NCBI GenBank assembly: GCA_029257405.1
Contig: JARIBO010000066.1
Coordinates: forward strand, 1 to 64,000
DNA: 64,000 bases
Origin: Caryophanales bacterium
Lineage (GTDB): Bacteria > Bacillota > Bacilli > Bacillales > Amphibacillaceae
Reading direction: 5' to 3'
Shown here: piece by piece, positions 28,781 to 37,239 of the stretch
How positions within the stretch are numbered: position 1 is the first letter of the stretch
How the letters are laid out: each line of letters begins with the position of its first letter
Notes under the pieces: generated by a model
What the model saw: only the letters and a program-made list of their open reading frames with translations
Told to the model about the DNA's origin: nothing
Databases searched by the model: none
Position numbers and translations under genes: made by a program

Positions 28781-31018
28781 CTATTTTGATAACGGTACAA
28801 TATTTGATTTATTTCCTTCTTCACCAGTCAGTGGATCATAAGGAACAATAAAGAAATCACGTTTTGAAAATAAGGGTAAATCTTCAACAATATATTCATT
28901 TTCATCTGCCACTTCTGCAATTAAATTATTCTCACCATCGACTTCTTCATACACTCGGTAAACAATTCGCTTATCTTCTGACTTCTCCCAAGAAAGTTTA
29001 CCTTTAATTAACTGAAAACCTCCAAAAACACGTTTTCCTGATAACTCTATATTTTCAGGCAGTTCAACAGGCGTTTCTAAACTCATCACGTTTTCTGACT
29101 TATCAAATTGACTTTTAAGTTCATAATTTTGATTGATATCTGTTAAGATTTTTTTAGTTAAGCGTGTTGGATAATCACTTCCTGAGAGTAAATAATGATT
29201 AGCATCTGAGATATCATAACCCATCCAAAGCGAAGTGACATACTCTGGAGTGTACCCGACAAACCAAGCATCCTTATAAAATCCTTTCGCATTTGGATTC
29301 CCAGTTGAACCGGTTTTACCCGCTAATGCTTTTGGATAATATCCTCCTGAGGCTGTCCCGCGATTAACGGTTGTTTGTAATATTTCAGTCATGTCCCACG
29401 CTACTTGTTCTGAAAATACTTCTGTAGGTTTTTGATCTATTTCAAAAATAAGGTCTTTATCACGATCATATAATTCTTTGATGACAAATGATTCGACATA
29501 TTCACCTTTAGCAGCAAAAGTCCGGTAGCCTTCTGCTAAATTAATCGGTGTTAGTCCATCTGTTAATCCTCCTAATGCAATATGAAGATCTTTATCACTA
29601 ATGTCCATATTCATTTTCTTTAAATAAGATTTCGATGTTTTAACGCCAATTTCATTTAAAAGCCAGACAGACGATACGTTTTTAGACTTAACAATTGCTT
29701 CGTATAGAGATACTTTACCTTGATAACTATTATCATGATTTTTAGGTGCGTAGTCTCCCCAATTCATTTCTTGATCTGGCAACATAGTATACGGATTATA
29801 TTTATCATCCATTAAGGCAGGACCGTAAACTGCAAGTGGTTTCATCGTCGAACCAGGTTGGCGATTTTCATTTACTCGGTTCATTTCGCTTATTTCAAAT
29901 TCACGACCACCTAGCGCAGCAACGATTCCTCCAGTCTTATGGTCCATCATTACAAATGCACCTTCAGTTCCTTTAGTGTTTCCTGGAAAAAACTCTCCAT
30001 TTTGAAAATTATTATAAGCAGCTTCTTGGAAGTCTGGTTTAAATGGAGTAACTAATTTATAGCCACCTTTTTTTAACTCATCAATTGATAAATCGTGTTT
30101 ATTATGAGCTTCTTTTAAAACTAAATCGACATAAGATTGATTTGGCTTATTTGTTTTACTTTCAACAAGTTTGACATTTAAGTCTGTTTGTTTCGCTTCT
30201 TCCATTTCAGCTTCTGTTATTTTTTCATTTTCGTACATGACGGTTAGAACTAAATCTCTTCTTTTTTTAGCTTTTTCTGGATATTCAATCGGAGAAAATC
30301 CATTAGGTGCATTAACTATACCTGCTAATAGTGCGCTTTCTGATAACGTTAATTCTGAAGCAGGTTTTTGATAAAACTCTTGAGCTATTGTTTCAATTCC
30401 ATATTTTCCTCTTCCAAAGTAAATCACATTAATATATTTTTCGAGTATTTCATCTTTTGTAAATTTGCGTTCTAAATAAAGAGCAACCATTACTTCTTTG
30501 GTTTTCCTTAACCACGTTTTATCATTTGTTAAAAACATGTTTTTAGCCAATTGCTGCGTTATTGTACTCGCACCTTCAACTTTACTTCGAGCTATAATAT
30601 CCTTATAAACAGCTCTAATGATAGCTCTAAAATCTACTCCAGAATGTTCATAAAAACGCTTATCTTCAATAGCAATAAAAGCTTCTTTAAGTTCTTCAGG
30701 CATTTCTGCAAGGTCGATCGGTAGACGGTACTCTTCATAAATTTCCCAAGCGACTTCGCCGTCTTCATTTTCAATTGTCGTTGGACCTGTAAGATATAGA
30801 TCGTCTTCATCGACAATTAGTTTCCCACCGTATAAAATTACAGTATACGCAATTAGAGCTAGTAAGAATATTAAACCTGTACTAATAAAGATAGTTTTCA
30901 TTTTTGTTTTATTAGATTTATAATGACGATCAGAACGGAACTCCCTTTCAGATTCGTGATTATTCTCATTTGTTTCATTTATGTTTGTTAAATCATTTTT
31001 ATCTTTTGAATCATTCAT
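28781..31018 (-). CDS. Class A penicillin-binding protein (PbpF-like bifunctional PBP)
   Basis: Bifunctional peptidoglycan synthase, 745 residues. A cytoplasmic acidic and Asn-rich tail (about 1-40) is followed by one membrane anchor, then the GT51 glycosyltransferase with EDKRFYEHSGVDF and GASTITQQLAKN, then the transpeptidase with SxxK in RQPGSTMKP, SxN in VKSKNVSS and KTG in LAGKTGSTGNP. A fibronectin-III-like C-terminal tail ends the protein. Start: ATG 31018 behind GAGGTGA; an upstream in-frame ATG lacks a site. Its position between the yhgC/traP homologue and hemE is that of pbpF in B. subtilis, whereas S. aureus has no PBP there; whether it is the only class A PBP cannot be told. Confidence 0.92.
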   Translation of the reverse strand: MNDSKDKNDLTNINETNENNHESEREFRSDRHYKSNKTKMKTIFISTGLIFLLALIAYTVILYGGKLIVDEDDLYLTGPTTIENEDGEVAWEIYEEYRLPIDLAEMPEELKEAFIAIEDKRFYEHSGVDFRAIIRAVYKDIIARSKVEGASTITQQLAKNMFLTNDKTWLRKTKEVMVALYLERKFTKDEILEKYINVIYFGRGKYGIETIAQEFYQKPASELTLSESALLAGIVNAPNGFSPIEYPEKAKKRRDLVLTVMYENEKITEAEMEEAKQTDLNVKLVESKTNKPNQSYVDLVLKEAHNKHDLSIDELKKGGYKLVTPFKPDFQEAAYNNFQNGEFFPGNTKGTEGAFVMMDHKTGGIVAALGGREFEISEMNRVNENRQPGSTMKPLAVYGPALMDDKYNPYTMLPDQEMNWGDYAPKNHDNSYQGKVSLYEAIVKSKNVSSVWLLNEIGVKTSKSYLKKMNMDISDKDLHIALGGLTDGLTPINLAEGYRTFAAKGEYVESFVIKELYDRDKDLIFEIDQKPTEVFSEQVAWDMTEILQTTVNRGTASGGYYPKALAGKTGSTGNPNAKGFYKDAWFVGYTPEYVTSLWMGYDISDANHYLLSGSDYPTRLTKKILTDINQNYELKSQFDKSENVMSLETPVELPENIELSGKRVFGGFQLIKGKLSWEKSEDKRIVYRVYEEVDGENNLIAEVADENEYIVEDLPLFSKRDFFIVPYDPLTGEEGNKSNIVPLSK

Positions 31019-31138
31019 CTTTTCACCTCTAATAATGGTATACATATTCATTTTAATAATTAGACTTAATTAACTCTTTTTTATAATTACTTTTTCGCTT
31101 ATACTAGATGTAAATAAATATATTAAGGAGTGAGTATC

Positions 31139-31642
31139 ATGTATGCCCACATAACTACAGGAACTTTTAGTTTTTTAAAAACTCTAGAAAATAAAAATCC
31201 TTCTATACGTTTTTTATACATGCAACAAGGATTAAATACCTCAGCGTATTATGAATCCGATAAAAAAAAGTCAGTTTTTTCTACTGGAAGGTCTTATCAG
31301 ATTATATCTGAAACGGGTCACTTAACTAATGAAGGCTATGTTACTTTAGATAATATCCCCGTAACGGACGATAGTATAAAAAGCTTTGAAATGCAATTTA
31401 AAGATAATAATCTTCCTGCATTCTCTATGCCTGGTTTTGTTGCTTATCGTTTATTAAAACCACAAAAAGGCAACATGTATACTTTGTTATATATTTGGGA
31501 GAGTCAAAGGTATTATAAGTATTGGAAAGAGTCAGATGAATATAAAGCATTTTTAAAAAAGAATGAAACACGGTTACCTGCTTATTTTGCAAATCGACCA
31601 TTTACTCAAACTTATAAGATTATTGAAGAAGATAGTGATTAA
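31139..31642 (+). CDS. traP: TRAP/TraP, signal transduction protein (HmoB-like heme monooxygenase family)
   Basis: 167 residues, identical in length to S. aureus TRAP. The C-terminal half has the antibiotic-biosynthesis-monooxygenase (ABM) fold seen in LLYIWESQRYYKYWKES followed by YKIIEE. In Bacillus the equivalent, HmoB/YhgC, is a heme-degrading monooxygenase and sits beside pbpF and hemE, exactly the arrangement here; in S. aureus the proposed role in RNAIII signalling is disputed. I start at the ATG 31139 after GGAGTGAG; a GTG at 31130 is inside that site. Confidence 0.88.
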   Translation: MYAHITTGTFSFLKTLENKNPSIRFLYMQQGLNTSAYYESDKKKSVFSTGRSYQIISETGHLTNEGYVTLDNIPVTDDSIKSFEMQFKDNNLPAFSMPGFVAYRLLKPQKGNMYTLLYIWESQRYYKYWKESDEYKAFLKKNETRLPAYFANRPFTQTYKIIEEDSD

Positions 31643-31644
31643 AA

Positions 31645-31697
31645 AAGCACAAGGCACAAGTCCTAGATAACCTAGCTTACTTGTCGCACTTGTGCTT
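31645..31697. terminator. Bidirectional terminator between traP and the thiol-redox pair
   Basis: AAGCACAAG (31645-31653) with CTTGTGCTT (31689-31697) and an inner ACAAGT/ACTTGT pair. Six As on the left give a good U tract for the minus-strand genes; the plus-strand tail is weaker. Confidence 0.78.
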
Positions 31698-31702
31698 GTT
31701 TA

Positions 31703-32176
31703 TTATTTAACGTATTCTTCAAAAAACGCTCGATATTCAGATTCTTCTGCTGAACCTTCAAATCTAACAACTTCTTCACCATTCTCATAATGAATGATTG
31801 TTGGAGTTCCTTCTAGATTATAATAAGCCATATCTCCAAACTCTAACATATTAACTTTTTTTAGATCAATATCTAACTCTTCAACTAATGGAACAACAAC
31901 TGGTGTCGCCTCAATACAGTGGATACAAGTTGGGCTAAAGAAATACACAGTCATATCTTCTTTGTTCTTTAGTTCTCTATCTAAATCTTCTGGCAAAATA
32001 ATATTTTGATATAATGGATCATCTAATTGATCGATTGTTTCTTGGTGAAGCTTCATATCTCCATAAGGGTTACCTTCATCTGCTACTTTTTTTTCATTTT
32101 TCATATTATTTATAACAACTAACCCTACGAACAATACGACAACTGCACCAATAATCAAAATCATTTTATTTCTCAT
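31703..32176 (-). CDS. Membrane-anchored thioredoxin-like protein
   Basis: 157 residues: an uncleaved-looking N-terminal membrane span (about 5-23) followed by an extracellular thioredoxin fold with the active site TCIHC (Cys84, Cys87) and the cis-Pro in EGTPTIIHY. It follows a DsbB-like gene by 50 bases with its own AGGAGG, so the two should form a thiol oxidation or thiol-exchange pair at the outer face of the membrane, comparable to BdbA/BdbD with BdbB/BdbC. Whether it oxidises or reduces substrates cannot be read from the motif alone. Confidence 0.85.
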   Translation of the reverse strand: MRNKMILIIGAVVVLFVGLVVINNMKNEKKVADEGNPYGDMKLHQETIDQLDDPLYQNIILPEDLDRELKNKEDMTVYFFSPTCIHCIEATPVVVPLVEELDIDLKKVNMLEFGDMAYYNLEGTPTIIHYENGEEVVRFEGSAEESEYRAFFEEYVK

Positions 32177-32226
32177 TTATAATAATCCTCCTAAATAGAA
32201 TAGACAATTTCTATGTTTTGAATAAT

Positions 32227-32643
32227 TTAACGTTTATATAAAAAATAACTTGTTATTAGAATAACTAAAAAAGCACTTCCTGCTAAAAACGGAATAGTAA
32301 TAAATCCAAAGTAATTAATATATTGTAAATTACAAGGCACTTCTCCGCAAAAATTATCAGCGTTTTTTAAAAATGGAGCTTTTTGTAACCCATAATGATA
32401 GACCGAAATTAAGATACCAATCCCGCTTAATATAATACCTGGTATTGCAATACTTACATTTCGTTTAATTAAAGCCACGCCAAATATTATAACGAGTGGA
32501 TACATGAAAATTCTTTGTATCCAACATAATTCACAAGGTATGTAGCCAACGATTTCTGAATAATATAAACTGCCTAAAACAGCAATCAAACTTTGTGTCC
32601 ACATAATTAGCAAGAGCGATTCTTTTTGTTTAGATAAGTTCAT
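32227..32643 (-). CDS. DsbB-family disulfide oxidoreductase (BdbC-like)
   Basis: Four-span quinone-linked thiol oxidase of 138 residues that recycles a partner thiol oxidase. Both essential cysteine pairs are present: Cys37 and Cys40 in PCELCWIQRI and Cys99 and Cys104 in FCGEVPC. In B. subtilis the BdbD-BdbC pair is needed for competence through disulfides in ComG and ComEC proteins; comK is 10 kb away here, but any link is inference. Stop codon 50 bases before the thioredoxin-like gene. Confidence 0.9.
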   Translation of the reverse strand: MNLSKQKESLLLIMWTQSLIAVLGSLYYSEIVGYIPCELCWIQRIFMYPLVIIFGVALIKRNVSIAIPGIILSGIGILISVYHYGLQKAPFLKNADNFCGEVPCNLQYINYFGFITIPFLAGSAFLVILITSYFLYKR

Positions 32644-32705
32644 TTATGCACCTAACTTCATTATTTAATAAAGTGATTTTACTTCTAAGTAGTTATACGT
32701 TAAGT

Positions 32706-32733
32706 ATTATTCAAATTACTTAAGTTAAGTCAA
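32706..32733 (-). promoter_or_regulatory. Probable SigA promoter of the DsbB/thioredoxin pair
   Basis: On the minus strand, TTGACT (32733-32728), 16-base spacer, AATAAT (32711-32706), about 65 bases upstream of the start codon. Confidence 0.6.
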
Positions 32734-32790
32734 TTATACCATTTTAATCTTTTTTTCTCACTCTTATATATTTTTTACTTAATTTTTACA

Positions 32791-32858
32791 TAAAAAAACA
32801 TACATCTTTACTATGCTTTTGTATACTTTAGATTAAGCATAGCAAAGATTGTATGTTT
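32791..32858 (-). terminator. Terminator of dapA
   Basis: Long imperfect hairpin: AAACATACA and TACTATGCTT on one side, AAGCATAG and TGTATGTTT on the other, followed by seven Ts on the minus strand. It begins a few bases after the dapA stop. Confidence 0.8.
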
Positions 32859-32862
32859 ATTT

Positions 32863-33744
32863 TTACTGAACAACTGGTCGATTTTTTAAAGCTTGGTCGA
32901 CTATTTCATGTTCAATATCATTTGCTTCGATTAACGGAAGACGAAGACCACCAACATGAACACCTATTTTATTTAATCCTGCTTTTAGGGCTGTCGGATT
33001 AGGAGCGATAAACATTGCTTTAAAAAATGGAAGTAATTCTTGATGTAACTCGCTTGCCTTTTTCACTTCACCAGCATTGAAGGATTGAATCATTTCTTTC
33101 ATTTCGCTACCAACAATGTGACCAGCTACTGAAACAACGCCTACACCACCAATTGACATGATTGGTAAAGTAAATGAATCATCACCACTATATAGTTTAA
33201 AATCATCTGGCGTTTCGCGGATGATATGTGTCATTTGTTCTAAATTGGCACTTGCTTCTTTTATATATTTTATATTTTCAATTTCTGCTAAACGAATTGT
33301 TGTTTCTGCTTCTAAATTACATGCACTTCTTCCTGGAATATTATAAAGCATCACAGGTAATGTCGTTTCAGCTGCGATCACTTTAAAATGCTCGTACAAT
33401 CCTTCTTGAGACGGTTTATTATAATAAGGAATAACTAACATAATTGCATCTACACCTAGAGATTCAGCTTTTTTTGTTAGTTCGATAGACGCGCTTGTAT
33501 TGTGGCAACCTGTGCCTGCAATTACAGGTATACGACCTGCAACGTATTTAACAACATGCTCAAATAAACCAAGTTTTTCTTCTTCTGATAATGTTGGACT
33601 TTCTCCTGTTGTACCGGCTACAACAACTGCATCTGTACCATTTTCGATCAAGTGATCTAATAGTTCACTTGTTTTTTCATAATCTATTTCTTTATCTTCA
33701 TTGAATGGTGTTACCATTGCCGTAATTAATTGACCTAATTCCAT
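32863..33744 (-). CDS. dapA: 4-hydroxy-tetrahydrodipicolinate synthase
   Basis: Condenses pyruvate with aspartate semialdehyde, the first dedicated step of diaminopimelate and lysine synthesis. The Schiff-base Lys lies in YIKEAS, the catalytic Tyr in MLYNIPGRSA, and the TTGES signature is present near residue 45. Length from the ATG 33744 is 293, the family norm. The open frame continues upstream to 33846, but that part is riboswitch and terminator, not protein; GTGGAG precedes 33744. Monocistronic; the other dap/lys genes are elsewhere. Confidence 0.95.
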   Translation of the reverse strand: MELGQLITAMVTPFNEDKEIDYEKTSELLDHLIENGTDAVVVAGTTGESPTLSEEEKLGLFEHVVKYVAGRIPVIAGTGCHNTSASIELTKKAESLGVDAIMLVIPYYNKPSQEGLYEHFKVIAAETTLPVMLYNIPGRSACNLEAETTIRLAEIENIKYIKEASANLEQMTHIIRETPDDFKLYSGDDSFTLPIMSIGGVGVVSVAGHIVGSEMKEMIQSFNAGEVKKASELHQELLPFFKAMFIAPNPTALKAGLNKIGVHVGGLRLPLIEANDIEHEIVDQALKNRPVVQ

Positions 33745-33800
33745 TATCTCCACACCCTTTAATGATATTAATAGCATTAAGGCTATTTCGAACTTATACG

Positions 33801-33834
33801 AAAAAAATGCAACAACGAGCTCTCGTTGTTGCAT
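33801..33834 (-). terminator. Expression-platform terminator of the lysine riboswitch
   Basis: ATGCAACAACGAG / CTCGTTGTTGCAT perfect stem followed by seven Ts, placed between the aptamer and the dapA ribosome binding site: a lysine-controlled premature terminator. Confidence 0.9.
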
Positions 33835-33850
33835 AGATATTATCATAGAA

Positions 33851-34040
33851 GATAATACTCATCTGCGTAAGATAGCCCTCCATATAGTTTCCTATATGAC
33901 AGTTATATATTTATTAAATATATAACCAACTTTAAATGTGTGATCATTTAAAATTTCGGCAAATTCTCCTTTCAATAATTATCTTCAGAAACCACATTCC
34001 TCTAATTATCTACTCTTAGTCTTTGCGCCTCGTATTCACC
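33851..34040 (-). promoter_or_regulatory. Lysine riboswitch (L box) controlling dapA
   Basis: Read on the minus strand, the conserved L-box blocks occur in order: GAGGCGCAAAGAC and AGAGTA, then GAAAGGAGAATTTGCCGAAA, then the long P-stem closing with AACTGTCATATAGGAAAC, then ATATGGAGGGCTATCTTACG. The outer P1 stem can form between GGTGAATAC (34040-34032) and GTATTATC (33858-33851). These match the B. subtilis lysC leader at the invariant positions (TTGCCGAA, GGAGGGCTATC). Bound lysine should stabilise P1 and favour the terminator downstream, reducing dapA transcription. Confidence 0.93.
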
Positions 34041-34075
34041 TCAAGTGAATTTAGATTACTATTTAGTTAAGCTTA

Positions 34076-34104
34076 ACTATAACAGATTGACTTTTTTTTT
34101 GCAA
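34076..34104 (-). promoter_or_regulatory. SigA promoter of the dapA riboswitch transcript
   Basis: On the minus strand TTGCAA (34104-34099), 17-base spacer, TATAGT (34081-34076); transcription should start about 30 bases before the aptamer. Confidence 0.72.
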
Positions 34105-34122
34105 TGAGAAGAGGTTTTCTAA

Positions 34123-34734
34123 TCACAATGATTTTTGAGTTATTTTCTTTATTACTTTTAAATAAATCATAATAAATAATCCCCCAAACATAAAACCTGA
34201 GATGACATCTGTAAAATAATGAACATTTAAAATAACTCGAGAAAAACCAATTAACATGATTAATATTACCGTAAAAATAATGAATAATTTCTTTACTTTT
34301 TTATTTTTAATTATTTCTAGTAAATAATAAGTAAATAAACTATAACAAACAGTGGAAATCATTGCGTGTCCTGATGGAAAGCTATAGCCAGTCGCGTGTA
34401 CCGCTTCAAGTAATGAAGGACGAGGTCTTAATACAATTAATTTGATTAATTCATTCAATAAATAACTTAATAACGTACCGTTTATAAATACTAAGCTGGG
34501 CTGAAGTTTTTTACTTTTAAAATATAAAAAAACAGAACCTACTACAGTAAATGGAATCAGTATTGTTCGAGATCCTAAAAAAGTTATATAATAAAACACT
34601 GTATAGACACCCTCAGGCAAACTTATGGCAAGCTTCATGATTGTTTGATCAATTGAATTATTTGGATATAAAGTTATAAATCCAATTAATATTGTTAAAA
34701 TTATAATTAATAAAATAATTACTTTTTTATTCAT
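34123..34734 (-). CDS. PAP2-family membrane phosphatase
   Basis: 203-residue integral membrane phosphatase with about six spans. All three PAP2 motifs are present: K-x6-RP in KLIVLRPRP, PSGH in FPSGHAM, and SR-x5-H-x3-D in SRVILNVHYFTD. Members dephosphorylate lipid phosphates such as undecaprenyl pyrophosphate or phosphatidylglycerol phosphate; which one is not determined. Divergent from yhaA and downstream of nothing obvious. Confidence 0.88.
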   Translation of the reverse strand: MNKKVIILLIIILTILIGFITLYPNNSIDQTIMKLAISLPEGVYTVFYYITFLGSRTILIPFTVVGSVFLYFKSKKLQPSLVFINGTLLSYLLNELIKLIVLRPRPSLLEAVHATGYSFPSGHAMISTVCYSLFTYYLLEIIKNKKVKKLFIIFTVILIMLIGFSRVILNVHYFTDVISGFMFGGLFIMIYLKVIKKITQKSL

Positions 34735-34805
34735 AAAATCAACCTCATTGTTTTCAGTTTTAAATTCTATGATACAATTATAGATAAATTAAGAGGAGGT
34801 ATTTA

Positions 34806-35972
34806 ATGTTAGAGAAAATAAATGAATTAATTGATCAAAACTATGATGAAATGGTAAATATTAGACGTTACTTACATCAAAATCCTGAATTATCTTTTCT
34901 AGAAGATAAAACTGCAGAGTATATCGCTGACTTTTATACAGAATTAAATATTCCATTTGAACAAAATGTTGGTGGTAATGGAGTTGTAGCAACTTTAAAA
35001 GGTGGTAAACCTGGTAGAACCATTGCTTTACGTGCTGACTTTGACGCTTTACCTATTCAAGATGAAAAAGATGTAGCTTATAAATCAAAGGTACCTGGTG
35101 TCATGCATGCTTGTGGTCATGATGCACATACAGCAAGTCTACTTGTCTTAGCTAAAATAGTTAATGATTTCAAAGATGATTTACCAGGCACACTTGTATT
35201 TGTTCATCAACATGCTGAAGAAATTCCACCTGGTGGCGCTAAATCTATCATAGAAACTGGTATACTCGACGATATTGATGCCATTTTTGGTAACCACTTT
35301 TGGTCACAGACAGATGTCGGTAAAATCCATACGAGAAGCGGGAGCTTTATGGCTGGTGCCGACAAATTTAGTATCCAAATTAATGGAGCTGGTGGACATG
35401 GTGCTTATCCACATCAAACAAAAGACTCGATTGTTATCGGGGCATTATTAGTAACGCAGTTACAAACTGTCATTAGTAGAAGACTCGATCCTTTAGAAAC
35501 AGCTGTTTTAACAATTGGTGAATTTAATTCAGGTACTTCTTTTAATATTATTGCTGACCAAGCTAATTTAACAGGAACTGTTCGTTATTGTAATCAAGAT
35601 ATACAAAATCAAATTATTAACGACATGCAACAGATAATTGATGGGGTAGCCAAAACATATGATGTGGAAATTACTTTAGATTACGACAAAGGATATCCAC
35701 CAGTAATTAACCACCCAACAGAAACAAAAATAATCTTAGACGCTGCAAAAAAAATAACTGAAGTAAACGAAGCGATAGAAGTAATGCCACAAATGGCTGC
35801 AGAAGATTTTTCATATTATTTACAAAAAAAACCTGGTGCTTTCTTTTTCACAGGAGCAAAGCAAAAAGGTAGTTCTTATCCACACCACCATCCAATGTTT
35901 GATATTGATGAAACTGCACTACCTATTGCAGCAAAAGTTTTAATTGGTGCTTACTTTGAAGCCCAAAAATAA
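34806..35972 (+). CDS. yhaA: M20D-family amidohydrolase (YhaA-like)
   Basis: Zinc or manganese amidohydrolase/peptidase of 388 residues. Metal ligands are visible in HACGHDAHTA, the catalytic Glu pair in HQHAEE, a further His in GNHFW, and the C-terminal His in HHHPMFD. The dimerisation domain lies about residues 180-290. Relatives hydrolyse N-acyl amino acids such as N-acetyl-cysteine or N-acetyl-diaminopimelate; the substrate is not known. Placed beside ecsAB as yhaA is in B. subtilis. AGAGGAGG precedes the ATG. Confidence 0.88.
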   Translation: MLEKINELIDQNYDEMVNIRRYLHQNPELSFLEDKTAEYIADFYTELNIPFEQNVGGNGVVATLKGGKPGRTIALRADFDALPIQDEKDVAYKSKVPGVMHACGHDAHTASLLVLAKIVNDFKDDLPGTLVFVHQHAEEIPPGGAKSIIETGILDDIDAIFGNHFWSQTDVGKIHTRSGSFMAGADKFSIQINGAGGHGAYPHQTKDSIVIGALLVTQLQTVISRRLDPLETAVLTIGEFNSGTSFNIIADQANLTGTVRYCNQDIQNQIINDMQQIIDGVAKTYDVEITLDYDKGYPPVINHPTETKIILDAAKKITEVNEAIEVMPQMAAEDFSYYLQKKPGAFFFTGAKQKGSSYPHHHPMFDIDETALPIAAKVLIGAYFEAQK

Positions 35973-35980
35973 AGTAAACG

Positions 35981-36020
35981 AGAGATACCCTCTTAATATT
36001 TCTTGAGGGATCTCTTTTTT
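35981..36020 (+). terminator. Terminator of yhaA
   Basis: AGAGATACCCTC (35981-35992) / GAGGGATCTCT (36005-36015), 12-base loop, then six Ts on the plus strand; it abuts the convergent ecsB stop. Confidence 0.8.
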
Positions 36021-37239
36021 ATTCTTTGATTAATTTATTTTTCACAAAATAGTTATTAAATAAGTAAGTAAATAATAATCCACCTATGAACATTAAGAAA
36101 AAACCCTGAAAGTCTAATAAAACAATAAAGATTAAACTATAAATAACAGTCTGGATAAGAGTCAATTTAATTAGGAAACTTAAAAATTCAGTTCGACGAT
36201 TTTCTTCACTTACAGGATATAAATCTAACCACATACTTGTTCGATTATGATGAAACAAAGCAGTCAATTGAAAATTACTCATATAAATAAAGAGAATTCC
36301 CATAATAATTTTTATTAAATCACTTGGAACAAAGTAAATTATAATACTACCTAAAATAATTAACCTTATATACATACTAATGTAATCATTGCTTCTAATA
36401 AATATTAAACGATCTAAATAAGCAAAACTTTTTGTTTGTTTAAAAGGTATTCTACTTTCTAATATTTTCGTTAATATCTTTCTATGCTTTACTTTTGCTT
36501 TTAAATGAGGCACTTCAACAAACATACTCGCCATTCGGTAAAATAAATGCATACGATTTAAATCTTTTTCTACGAGTACATCCCAAGCTAATCCAGATTG
36601 TTTTTTTGATAAACTGTAATTATAGAGTGCCACTAATGCAAATAATATTAAAGCCATTCCTAAAATAATAAACGATTTTAAAATTAAACTTATAAAGATA
36701 CCACTACTTAAACTAAATCTAATAAATGTATCTAAACGACGTATATTTATTTGTCTAATTTTTAACATCCACCAACTAATCGACATGTTAAGGTATTTAA
36801 AAATTAGCATAATAAGTAATATAAATAAAAAACTTTTACCACTACGGTCAGGATATGCACTTGTATACATCGGTCCAAATGCTGCTGCGACAATGAAAAT
36901 CAAATATAATTGAATAACAAAACTATAAACCTTCGCACGTTTAAAATAGGGCTGCATTTTATTTTCTGCTACAGTTATAAACACTAAATCAGGCTCTTTT
37001 AAAAATGTTTGAATTGGTGTTAACGTCACAACGAGCCCAAATGCAATTCCAATAATAAATGCATAAGGAAAACTATCTGATAGCGTGCTAAGCCATTGTT
37101 GATAATAGACAGCTAATACTGAGATTAAAAATAATAGCGCAATTGTTGTATGTCCATTTAAAATATAACGAAGATACCGGCTGAGTGTTTGGATATGTTC
37201 ATCGAATCGTTGTTTAAATAAAGCTTTTGCGTCAAACAT
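36019..37239 (-). CDS. ecsB: ABC transporter permease EcsB
   Basis: 406-residue polytopic membrane partner of EcsA with about eight hydrophobic spans and no recognisable enzymatic motif. In Bacillus and Staphylococcus the Ecs transporter affects secretion, intramembrane proteolysis by RasP and possibly peptide export. Its ATG overlaps the ecsA stop by 8 bases, so translation is coupled. The Bacillus ecsC gene is absent here, as in S. aureus. Confidence 0.92.
   Translation of the reverse strand: MFDAKALFKQRFDEHIQTLSRYLRYILNGHTTIALLFLISVLAVYYQQWLSTLSDSFPYAFIIGIAFGLVVTLTPIQTFLKEPDLVFITVAENKMQPYFKRAKVYSFVIQLYLIFIVAAAFGPMYTSAYPDRSGKSFLFILLIMLIFKYLNMSISWWMLKIRQINIRRLDTFIRFSLSSGIFISLILKSFIILGMALILFALVALYNYSLSKKQSGLAWDVLVEKDLNRMHLFYRMASMFVEVPHLKAKVKHRKILTKILESRIPFKQTKSFAYLDRLIFIRSNDYISMYIRLIILGSIIIYFVPSDLIKIIMGILFIYMSNFQLTALFHHNRTSMWLDLYPVSEENRRTEFLSFLIKLTLIQTVIYSLIFIVLLDFQGFFLMFIGGLLFTYLFNNYFVKNKLIKE

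Noticed and set aside
33745..33846. N-terminal extension of dapA by 34 residues
   Set aside because: The extension runs across the riboswitch terminator and has no ribosome binding site; the ATG at 33744 gives the normal 293-residue enzyme.
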